Shown piece after piece: positions 17,901 through 23,366 of a stretch of DNA of 64,000 nucleotides. Position numbers and translations under genes: made by a program. Source of the DNA: Acidaminococcus fermentans DSM 20731 (GTDB lineage Bacteria; Bacillota; Negativicutes; Acidaminococcales; Acidaminococcaceae); the NCBI RefSeq assembly GCF_000025305.1, contig NC_013740.1, positions 434,001 to 498,000 on the forward strand, in the 5' to 3' direction. Each line of letters starts with the position of its first letter. Position 1 is the first letter of the stretch. Under the pieces are notes generated by a model. That model saw only the letters and a list, made by a program, of their open reading frames with translations. It was not told where the DNA came from and made no database searches.

Positions 17901-19656
17901 GGACGGATCTCTCCAGGCAGGCGGCGTAACGTTGAAGAACAACAGGGTCACCGTAGGAAACAATGGAATTGTAATCAGCAGCAGTGATTCAGAAAGAACG
18001 GTCAGCAATCTGAGCAATACCACTTGGGAGACAGCTAAAGTCAACCAGGAAGCATCGGCTGGCGGCTATAAGGGTTCCACCAAAGCTGCCACGGAAAGCC
18101 AGCTGGCAGAAGCTATCTCCACAGCTACTTCTACGGCTGCCCAGAATGAGCAACATATCAGAAATGGTGAGTACAGTGTCCAGACCATAAACAATGGGGA
18201 TGGATCGAAGTCTCAGGGAGTATCCATTGACATTATTACCGGAGATGGTTCCAAACCGGAAGCTGTCAAAGGACATGTGGTCATCAAAGATGTGGCCAAG
18301 GCCAGTGATTTGGGGAATGTAAGTGATCTACACGATACCCTGAAAAATGCCGATGGAAAAAAGAATGTCACCGGAGCTTTGAACAACTTGGATGACCGGG
18401 TAACTGGGCTGGATAACCGGATGGACAACATTTACACCACGGCCGGTCAGCATTCCTCTGTCAGCTCCGAGAGCAATATCGTTGTGGACCATTCTGCCAA
18501 AAATGAATCCGGCGGCACGGACTACAAATTGAGCCTGAACAGGGAAAAAATCGACTTGGACAAAGTGACCATCGAAGGCAAGAGCGGGGCTGTGACGGCC
18601 AAGACCGTGACGGCAGAAGAATACAAGGTGGGCAACAAGACCTACATCTCCAGCGACGGCCTGAACGCCAACAGCCAGAAGATCACCAATGTCCAGGCGG
18701 GCACGGCGGATACGGATGCGGCCAATGTGGGCCAGGTCCGGGAAGCCGATGAACAGCTGGCCGGAGGCATTGCACAGAATGCCCGGAACATCTCCCAGCT
18801 GGGCCGGGAAGTGGACAAACTGGATTCCCGGATCGACCGGGTGGGCGCCGGTGCTGCGGCTCTGGCCGCCCTCCATCCGGGAGCCTATGATCCCAACGAC
18901 AAAGTGGACTTCTCCGCCGGGTACGGCAACTACCGGGGCGCCAGCGCTGCGGCCGTGGGTATGTATTACCATCCCGATGAACGGACCATCCTGTCCATGG
19001 GGGTTGCCATGGGCGGCGGCGAAAACATGGTGAACGCCGGGGTTACCTGGAAACTGGGCCGGCGGACACCTGCTGCACCCCAGCCGGTACCGGTGAAAGC
19101 GGCTCCTGGGACTCCTGCCCTGGTACCTGTTTCCACGGCAGCGGCGGCACCGGTCCGTCCTGTGGAAACCGCACCGGCAGTGAGACCTGTGGTGGTACGG
19201 ACTTCCGTCCGGCCGGTGGAAACGGTGGCACTGGTGGCTCCTGCGGCCCGGGTACGGCCCGTACAGCCGGCTGTGGCTCCGGTCAGAACGGCGGACACCA
19301 ATGCCCAGCTGATGGAACTGCTGGCCCGGCAGACCGCCATCCTGGAGAAACTGTCGGAACAGAAAGCGGTTCCGGCGGCAGCACCGGCAGCGAGCGGAGA
19401 CGACCTGTTCACCGATGTGCCGGAAAACCACTGGGCCTATGAATGTGCCCTGAAGATGGAAAAGGCCGGGGTGCTGAAAGGCCTTGGCGGGCTCCAGGTG
19501 GAGGGGAATCCTCTCCTGACCCGGAAGGACTTCGCCCGGATCCTCTACACCGCCCTGAAGAACGGGGCCACCACCAACCCGGCCCTGAACAGTGACAACA
19601 GCCTGAACCGGATGGCCAGCGAGTTCCGGGGAGAATTGAAGATGGTGAAGGGATAA
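8977..19656 (+). CDS. giant YadA-type trimeric autotransporter adhesin with post-barrel SLH domain
   Basis: The protein has 3559 residues. Residues 1-25 form an extended signal peptide of type V secretion (MNRIFKVIFNRNRQLVQVVP), with the hydrophobic core and a cut near GYA-ADG at about 60. A coiled coil follows (about 80-208; NT-N-K-I heptads). YadA head beta-roll repeats (AVAIG, ALG, TAIG words) cover about 350-910 and 980-1165. A YadA stalk motif (RRIQNVAAGLVSASSTDAVN) is near residue 1420. Repeated stalk and ring modules run to about 3240, and the four-strand membrane anchor to about 3360. After the barrel come a Pro/Val linker, a short coiled coil and an SLH domain (FTDVPENHWAYECALKME at about 3480). 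In Negativicutes, SLH domains bind peptidoglycan, so the protein may link outer membrane and cell wall. The start at 8977 gives the canonical signal, with AAAGGGG upstream. Confidence 0.96.
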   Translation: MNRIFKVIFNRNRQLVQVVPEYAKNRGKEVSESRKGGVRGLAKVLLTFLATLMIASPGYAADGNSTGSGDTTYISDTNTEAQNIQALDKQVVKNAQDIAASKSTTDTNKSDIAANRADIEANKTSIDSNKTKISKNTSDIATNTTNISENKTAIADNKTAIDKNASAISTNTQKIAANTTNIANNTTAITSNKTSIAANASDITDLKDLANITDAGKTVIKKQAKQAVKVAATGNATVSTTGSEDDDSTLIYTINVANNGAISVGDTNLVSGGTMYTELRPTGGTYVLAGNTTAANLLALDTNLVNVVNALGLDVNDTTKSYTSKLNKYFKVNPKITTSTDGTTTTTTYAPDAAANGTNAVAIGPSAQAGESTTDATTSTTTVTGGTSSTAVGDSAKANGNQAVALGYGSEVLNTTDQSGKTTATISGSTAIGNGAKVNGATDAAAVGTSAQVNETATGGIAFGKNAVTGEDKGTVTVGDVTANVAAVGGENSVALGTSAKASGNTALALGKGAQVNNYTTQSGTTVTKTVNSGSTAIGSGAVVTGANDAVAFGSGAKVEGTGTNADDSLALGKSASVATAKDAMALGTSASVASGADNAIALGNGAKANTSNTTAIGYNASATGAGAVAIGENTSTSTEGGISIGSGTSVSGKSIVIGYATDNAGNAVKTESNNTDAVAIGNGAQANANDSISIGHQAGKDTAEGRTSGYGSLIAIGTNAGNNVKGMQNVALGSGAGSNVKSSYNVAIGSNAGSGINYAAAADSNPQNGYNISIGYEANYQSADANAKNIKESIAIGHSANAVSEATALGTGAAASGDKSMALGYNATAADTDSIALGDNASAGGGNIAIGSGSQAPAVASYDKGYLTGSTSVNGYISVGGTTSATGTTVLRRISNVADGAADQDAVTVAQLKQAYTNLEGTIKTTDNKITDTYTQSAIDSKISTVERKITASQTKYFSINPSSDTLTANVNNDGASTTGAADAMAIGPNATATSAKAVAIGNNVSASGKGSIALGTADNPATSTTVAAGGNTSANPHVTSAEGVNSVAIGTSAIAQTDNSVALGTRASVYTSDMTDKTTGTTMKVGQQSIAIGYQAETRNSNATSIGSDAKAYSNGSTAIGHGAYAQGTDAIVLGTSSTANGASSGILGKSNTVNGSNTYTVGSENKVNGNWGAVTYSGLYGSKNIVNPVSDTSGNTKHGMDSLFITGNSNTIGQGSYSDTVQNISILGNSNSVTGASSDEANAGTTANITVIGGNNEVTGRDGAGSDYMGKTWNQLTRTSIIGYGNKVNQKEATTSLANTQILGNDVTATLGNSVYLGTGSAAKNANSPDTDTLVKAETDAANAVDTTGMTDDEKTTALSDAKAKARYAVKLAAMKANKGSTAGTEVLNTDTTYDDGTSYTYAGSSPVGVVTVGKAGSERRIQNVAAGLVSASSTDAVNGSQLYALTRQIRFGGDNSSFGTTTADDQNVVARGSNETLNIIGGEKDTTKLTDNNIGVLADSTNNTLTVKLASNLEDLNTAQLGSGSGDSYKETIKLDGTGTTGGQMTLAGADGTVKTTLDTTGLTIANGPKFTSSGIDAASQKINHVTAGTDDADAANVGQVNAAAAEATTEVKAGTNASLGTVETSAADKHKIYTVNVDNLAVKAANGNASVALANGINFKNGTNTTSAVDASGNVTIDTKNLTLEANGTNKASVSMDGGINFKNGTNTTATVDTDGTVTISATHNKLDSASYTASKPSDSSNQTTVKLKDTDGNETTLNLTDTYTTVSKNTDHTISFKRNDGSNPVSISLDDLDGASNEALTKAAAKATTTVIKGTNVDSVDDDTTSADGHHIYKVNVSNLGVKVADGQKKSVALSEGLVFGNGTNTTASVGDNGAITFNVSNDAIKTQAKDAINMSAGSNVKVETTSTDGLSKTFTISATHNALKSATLTPKSNDVSTLTITGNDGDTASVDIKNTHLTVTKDSEAKTVTFTSNDGTTPETTLSLSDLGAASTADMNAAKAAASTEVKAGTNASLGTVETNQTDQHKIYTVNVDNLGLKQNGTAAGTVTLADGINFADGTNTSATVSNGKVTFDLKKDITNIDTITASNSIQAGNVEVGKQGADNKNYVTGLENKNWTVGQTTYEAGRAATEDQLKSVSDKVASGFQVTDGTTSANIGADKKVTFTNGNYTTAKVTQATDGANVQYDINTAKLTTGANGTITAPTTDGVATAANVAEAINSAAWKIKANDNDTTAIKAGTTVGLKAGNNLTLSQSGTAFTYALKDELTGIKSLTTAAQDGVTTTLAASGVTIASSGTGNKSVSLTANGLNNGGKQITDVASGGDTDTNAANISDVKRLVQASASGTTETGFNVKGDDVTAKKVKLGKQLNVVGGTNDTSKLSDGNIGVVTKDDGQGNATLTVKLNKNINLDSVKAGNTTLDTNGLAISGGPTIAAGGINAGGKTITGVANGVGDNDAVNISQLKAVQSDINAGWTIKGKDTANADVSANIGKGKTVTYDNGNYTKSVVTKDDSTGNATVKVDVTTGTFGSGAGDKAGTVTSTAKGLATTQDVANAINSAAINVVADNTPDNKTSVKAGDTIHFAKDGNLTLVQNGTTFTYGLNSEISISKVTTSDATNGSTVQDAKGITTTDAAGNTYIQNGQGITLTSSDKTKSPVKLTNTGLNNGGNKITGVGKGTDDADAVNVAQLKEVNDKVGSGWQIAGNDGQKVADIGAGKKVSFKTGSQYLTANTESAGTDAANVTYGLKTKALTAVDGKVSAVDTAEDGLATAKNVAETINQTYWTAASGTFGSGSHTDETANPVDKQISAGDTVTFNAGNNLSLVQNGASFTYGLQANLTGMNTITFTPRNDADGHPISLVIGKQKDGVSNDEGYYITGLDNTSWNQSNYVKNRAATEAQLASAIQQVTLASQSGGFKLSDDNNNEVSQVLGQAIGVVGDSNITTTAETTTADPNGHIKVSLNKHIDLGTDGSLQAGGVTLKNNRVTVGNNGIVISSSDSERTVSNLSNTTWETAKVNQEASAGGYKGSTKAATESQLAEAISTATSTAAQNEQHIRNGEYSVQTINNGDGSKSQGVSIDIITGDGSKPEAVKGHVVIKDVAKASDLGNVSDLHDTLKNADGKKNVTGALNNLDDRVTGLDNRMDNIYTTAGQHSSVSSESNIVVDHSAKNESGGTDYKLSLNREKIDLDKVTIEGKSGAVTAKTVTAEEYKVGNKTYISSDGLNANSQKITNVQAGTADTDAANVGQVREADEQLAGGIAQNARNISQLGREVDKLDSRIDRVGAGAAALAALHPGAYDPNDKVDFSAGYGNYRGASAAAVGMYYHPDERTILSMGVAMGGGENMVNAGVTWKLGRRTPAAPQPVPVKAAPGTPALVPVSTAAAAPVRPVETAPAVRPVVVRTSVRPVETVALVAPAARVRPVQPAVAPVRTADTNAQLMELLARQTAILEKLSEQKAVPAAAPAASGDDLFTDVPENHWAYECALKMEKAGVLKGLGGLQVEGNPLLTRKDFARILYTALKNGATTNPALNSDNSLNRMASEFRGELKMVKG

Positions 19657-19688
19657 AAAACGGATAAAAGAGTCGGGAGCCAAAGGAT

Positions 19689-19708
19689 AAATTTGCAGGC
19701 AAATTTTT
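19689..19708 (+). terminator. AAATTTGC hairpin after the autotransporter gene
   Basis: AAATTTGC (19689-19696) and GCAAATTT (19699-19706) form a perfect stem with a two-base loop, followed by TT. A longer relative (AAATTTGCC/GGCAAATTT) is at about 25363-25382. Confidence 0.55.
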
Positions 19709-19727
19709 GAAGGTGTAAATCGAATCT

Positions 19728-19806
19728 GTAGGGGATCCACGCCGGGGAGCCCGCCGATTTGCCGGCAGTCTGTGTATTTTGCGGGGCGCCGGGCCTGCGC
19801 CCCTAC
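19728..19806. repeat. palindromic GTAGGGG...CCCCTAC intergenic repeat, copy A
   Basis: The element of about 79 bp starts GTAGGGG with CACGCCGGGG and ends GCGCCGGGCCTGCGCCCCTAC-like, so the ends are imperfect inverted repeats. A full relative lies at 34777-34856 and a half copy at 30427-30453. It carries no coding capacity and resembles REP/MITE-class repeats. Confidence 0.7.
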
Positions 19807-19856
19807 GGTTTTACACAATCAAAAGAATCCGACTTGCCAGGCGGATTCTATCCTGA

Positions 19857-19888
19857 GGCTTCAGACTTCAGACTCCCGACTTCCGACC
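19857..19888. repeat. GTC-spaced microrepeat, inverted orientation
   Basis: GGCTTCAGACTTCAGACTCC followed by CGACTTCCGACC is the reverse complement of the array at 5724-5755. It again sits directly before a terminator. Confidence 0.45.
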
Positions 19889-19890
19889 AG

Positions 19891-19920
19891 ATGCGGTTGC
19901 TTATGCAACCGCATCTTTTT
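19891..19920 (+). terminator. intrinsic terminator ahead of the DUF3298 gene
   Basis: ATGCGGTTGC pairs with GCAACCGCAT (19905-19914), followed by CTTTTT. The extended -10 TGTTATACT begins only a few bases later (TATACT at 19925-19930), so terminator and promoter are fused. Confidence 0.8.
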
Positions 19921-19962
19921 GTGTTATACTAGGACTATTAAGGAAAAAAGGAGCGTGGAACC

Positions 19963-20583
19963 ATGTTCAAAAAAGCGACTCTGGCGGCCATGGCCCTTTG
20001 CCTCAGCCTGTCCGTCCCGGCTTTTGCCGAGGTGGAAAGCGAACAGGCCCAGGTGGGGAACCTGGAAATGACCTGGCCGGTGGTCCATACGAAAAACAAA
20101 AAAGCCGATACCCTGATCAACAAGGACATCAAGACCTTCATGGATGATTTCCGGGGTGGCTTTGTGGACCGGAAATTCACTGCAGGCCGTACCTGGTACG
20201 AAACCAAATACGAAGATACCCAGCTGGTATCCCTGGTGCTCAGCGACCTGCGGACCCAGGGCGGCAACAACAAGGTCCGGACCAGCGGCGTGGTGTACGA
20301 ACTGGCCAGCGGCCAGCGGCTGCCTCTGTCCGCCTTTGTCCGGGTCACGGTCAGCGACCTGAACGGCTATCTGGCCACCCAGTGCTACAACAGCAGTGAT
20401 GTGAAGATCCATCCGGCGAAGCAGGTGACCCGGGTGCCGGAGGACTTCTTCCTGAACCAGGACGGCAGCATTTCCGTCCTGTTCCAGACCGACGAGCTGG
20501 GCACCCTGCTGGACGGGCCGGTGTACATCCGGCTGACCCAGCAGGATCTCCGGGAACTGAATGCCCGGAATCCCCGTGTCTGA
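19963..20583 (+). CDS. secreted DUF3298/RsiV-like domain protein
   Basis: This 206-residue protein has a clear signal peptide ending AFA-EVE (about residue 22). The mature region (INKDIKTFMDDFRGGFVD, LVSLVLSDLRTQGG, GVVYELASGQRLPLSAFV, DFFLNQDGSISVLFQTDEL) follows the DUF4163/DUF3298 layout seen in PdaC and RsiV extracellular domains. That layout is a folded domain with lysozyme or peptidoglycan associations in some members. Its function here is unknown. A GGAG Shine-Dalgarno precedes the ATG. The end overlaps the start of the lipase gene by 23 bp. Confidence 0.72.
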   Translation: MFKKATLAAMALCLSLSVPAFAEVESEQAQVGNLEMTWPVVHTKNKKADTLINKDIKTFMDDFRGGFVDRKFTAGRTWYETKYEDTQLVSLVLSDLRTQGGNNKVRTSGVVYELASGQRLPLSAFVRVTVSDLNGYLATQCYNSSDVKIHPAKQVTRVPEDFFLNQDGSISVLFQTDELGTLLDGPVYIRLTQQDLRELNARNPRV

Positions 20584-22021
20584 CCGGAACGGCTGGAAGC
20601 AGCGGCTGGGCCGGGTACTGGTGACGGGGCTCTGCCTGGCTGCCCTGGGCCTTCCCCAGGCGGCCCGGGCCGCTGCTCCGGTGTCTCCGGACCATCCGGT
20701 GGAACAGGCGGCCATGACGGCCATGGCCGCAGCTGTGTGCGCCGGCAGCTACCACCCGGAAAACAGTCGGGAGATCCGGTATCTGGAAGACTATGGCTGG
20801 ACCATGACCCCTTATACCCTGAAGGATGGGGACACAGAAGTGAACTTCACCCTGGCCCGGAAACAGGGACTGCTCCGGGGTAAAAACTGGACCGTACTGG
20901 CTTTCCGGGGCAGTGCCACCCGGGACGACTGGAAGCTGAACATGAAGATGAAGGCAGTGCCCTATCCGGAAGGGAGCAATGCCCGGAAAAATCAGGATGG
21001 GGAGGAGAAAGGTCCCGCCGTCCATGAAGGGTTCCTCCGGTATGCCCGGGCGGCCCTTTCCCGGCCTCTGGATGTGGACGGGGACGGCCGGGAGGAAACC
21101 CTGGCGGCCTATCTGAAGGAGCATCCCCAAGAAAAGATGGTGCTCACCGGCCACAGCCTGGGAGGAGCCGGCGCTACCCTGGCGGGAGAAGAACTAGTCC
21201 GCCAGGGAGTGGACAAAAACCGGATCCCGGTGATCACCTTCGGAGCCCCGGCGGTGGGGAACCGGGATTTTGCCCGGAGGTACGGATCCAAAATCGATCT
21301 GCTCCGGGTGGTAACCACCCTGGACCCGGTGGCCGGCGCCCTCCAGACCGTGACCCGGTCCGGGTACCAGCAGTTCGGGGAGAAAAAGGAATACGCCCTG
21401 TCCGGCAAGTACACCGATTACCAGCATCCCATTTCCTATTACCTGGACCTGGCGGTGCAGGATTATTACCGGCAGCGGGATCAGGCGGAAAAAGACGGTT
21501 TGTGGGCCCCGGTTCCCCTGGAACGGAGAAAGGGGGAGGGGCCTTTGGCAGCTCTGGCGGTGCTGTGCCTGGACAATGGGGCGGACACCCGGTTTTCCCC
21601 GGATCTGGGCCAGTTCCTGCTGGACGAATACAGAGGGGCGCTGCCCCGGTATGTGGTGCTGGATTACCGGCACACCGCCGGCAGCGATCTTCCCGCCTTC
21701 CAGGAAGAACTGCGGCAGAAAGCCCGGAAGGCCGGGGCCGATGTGCTGGTGATCGCCCAGGTGGAACGGCAGCGGCTGGGACAGACGGATAAATGGTCCA
21801 TCCTGCTGGGCCAGGAAGTGGTGGGCCTACAGCCGGGAGGCGTCCATTCCGTCACCGCCGGCAGCACCCGGGTGCGCTTTGAACAGGGGGTCGTCCAAAG
21901 CCTCCTGAGCCTGTGGGAAGACCAGAAAAAAGAACTGAAGAAGGCCCTGCCGGAAACCCGGGATCAGGAGCCGTTATGGATATTTTTACGAGAAGAGGGG
22001 ACTTGGGATGAAAATCATTGA
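20561..22021 (+). CDS. exported class 3 lipase-family protein
   Basis: The protein has 486 residues. A signal peptide covers about residues 1-38 (hydrophobic core VLVTGLCLAALGL, cut near ARA-AAP). The alpha/beta hydrolase core has the nucleophile elbow TGHSLGG (Ser199), Asp255 in TTLDPVAG and His289 in DYQHPI, a complete lipase_3 triad. The residues after about 300 form a second region with no family I recognise. The substrate cannot be told; an acyl ester of lipid or cell-surface glycan is plausible. It overlaps its neighbours on both sides, indicating an operon of at least five genes. Confidence 0.85.
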   Translation: MPGIPVSDRNGWKQRLGRVLVTGLCLAALGLPQAARAAAPVSPDHPVEQAAMTAMAAAVCAGSYHPENSREIRYLEDYGWTMTPYTLKDGDTEVNFTLARKQGLLRGKNWTVLAFRGSATRDDWKLNMKMKAVPYPEGSNARKNQDGEEKGPAVHEGFLRYARAALSRPLDVDGDGREETLAAYLKEHPQEKMVLTGHSLGGAGATLAGEELVRQGVDKNRIPVITFGAPAVGNRDFARRYGSKIDLLRVVTTLDPVAGALQTVTRSGYQQFGEKKEYALSGKYTDYQHPISYYLDLAVQDYYRQRDQAEKDGLWAPVPLERRKGEGPLAALAVLCLDNGADTRFSPDLGQFLLDEYRGALPRYVVLDYRHTAGSDLPAFQEELRQKARKAGADVLVIAQVERQRLGQTDKWSILLGQEVVGLQPGGVHSVTAGSTRVRFEQGVVQSLLSLWEDQKKELKKALPETRDQEPLWIFLREEGTWDENH

Positions 22022-22901
22022 TGCCCATATGCATTTTTTCCGGTACGCCGGATTCGACCAGGTGGCCAGAGCCGCCGGTCACGAAAATACAGTGGAGAAC
22101 TATCTCCAGGCCTGCCGGGAGAACAACGTGGTGCTGTCGGTGGCCATGGGCAATGCGCCCCTGGGGCCCAGCCGGTTCGGAGGGGTGGTGCCCCGGGTGC
22201 CGGATCTGGCGGGCCCCTGCACCCTGGAGCCCTACAACCAGCCGGCGGAGATTGCCTTCTGCGCCGGACTGGAAAGCAATGGCCTGACGGAGGAGAACTG
22301 CGAAAAAACCGCCCGGGAATTCGAACCGGTGGTCCGGAATCCCCACTGTGTGGGCATCAAGATCTATACCGGCTACAATCAGGTCTATGCTTACGATCCC
22401 CGGCATTTTCCCCTGTACGAACTGGCGGAAGCCTACCAGGTGCCGGTGGTGTTCCACACGGGAGATACCGCCGGGGGCCACGGGCTGCTGAAATACGCCC
22501 ATCCCCTCACCATCGACGAGGTGGCGTCCCAGTTCCCCCGGGTGAAGTTCGTCATCGCCCACTGCGGCAATCCCTGGATCCTGGACGCCATGGAAGTGGT
22601 GGCCAAGAACCCCAATGTGTATGTGGATCTGTCCGGACTTCTGGAAGGGAAGTTCGACGGGGCGCTCTTCTATGAAAGACATCGGGATTATTTCCGCTAC
22701 ATCCGGATGTGGCTGGATTATGTGAACCGGTACGACAAGGTGCTTTACGGCACCGACTGGCCCCTGATCAACATCCAAAGCTATATCGACAACATGAAAC
22801 TGGTGGTGCCGGAAGCCCACCATGAGGAGTTTTTCTACAGAAACGCCCTGCGGGTGTATACCAAACTGCTGGGCCTTTTGCCCAAGGAGGGAAACGCATG
22901 A
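22008..22901 (+). CDS. amidohydrolase-family metal-dependent hydrolase
   Basis: This 297-residue TIM-barrel protein belongs to the amidohydrolase_2 group. Metal-ligand motifs are present: DAHMHF at residues 5-10, GIKIYTGY with a possible bridging lysine, VVFHTGD, FVIAHCG and the late YGTDWP aspartate. There is no signal peptide, so it acts in the cytoplasm. The substrate is unknown; related enzymes decarboxylate aromatic acids or hydrolyse lactones and amides. It overlaps the lipase gene by 14 bp and the next gene by 4 bp (ATGA). Confidence 0.87.
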   Translation: MKIIDAHMHFFRYAGFDQVARAAGHENTVENYLQACRENNVVLSVAMGNAPLGPSRFGGVVPRVPDLAGPCTLEPYNQPAEIAFCAGLESNGLTEENCEKTAREFEPVVRNPHCVGIKIYTGYNQVYAYDPRHFPLYELAEAYQVPVVFHTGDTAGGHGLLKYAHPLTIDEVASQFPRVKFVIAHCGNPWILDAMEVVAKNPNVYVDLSGLLEGKFDGALFYERHRDYFRYIRMWLDYVNRYDKVLYGTDWPLINIQSYIDNMKLVVPEAHHEEFFYRNALRVYTKLLGLLPKEGNA

Positions 22902-23362
22902 TTACAGGAAATCTGGACCATCTGGACCGGCTGGCCGGTCAGCTCACCGGACCGGTGAAAAAAGCCCTGGAACTGCTGGCGGAACGGGACGTGACGGAAC
23001 TGCCGGTGGGGAAAACGCCCCTGGCCGGTGAGGACATCTTCGCCAGTGTCAATGAATATGAAACGGAACCGGTGGAAGACCGGCGGCCGGAAAAACATTT
23101 CCAGTACATCGACATCCAGGTGCTGGGCGCCGGCCGGGAATCCATCGGGTACACGGATGTGGAAAACGTCGGCAGCCTGACGGAGGACCGCCGGGAAAAG
23201 GACGATGTGGTGTTCTATGGCAGCACCCGAAAAGAGAACTTTGTGAAGCTGGAGAAAGGAGATTTCGCCATTTTCTTCCCCTGGGAAGTCCATCGGCCCA
23301 ACTGCTGGTTTGGAGAGGGACCGGAAACGGTGAAGAAGATCGTGGTGAAGGTACGGGCGTAA
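22898..23362 (+). CDS. YhcH/YjgK/YiaL-family protein (DUF386)
   Basis: This 154-residue cupin-like protein has the family pattern: an early GNLDHL, EKHFQYIDIQVLGAGRESIGY in the middle, FAIFFPWEVHRPNCW and a final KKIVVKV. The histidines of EKHFQYID and EVHRP are the likely metal ligands. Family members are linked to sugar-acid metabolism (for example sialic acid or gulonate pathways) and may be sugar anomerases. Pairing with the amidohydrolase suggests a small catabolic unit whose substrate I cannot name. Confidence 0.85.
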   Translation: MITGNLDHLDRLAGQLTGPVKKALELLAERDVTELPVGKTPLAGEDIFASVNEYETEPVEDRRPEKHFQYIDIQVLGAGRESIGYTDVENVGSLTEDRREKDDVVFYGSTRKENFVKLEKGDFAIFFPWEVHRPNCWFGEGPETVKKIVVKVRA

Positions 23363-23366
23363 GTTG

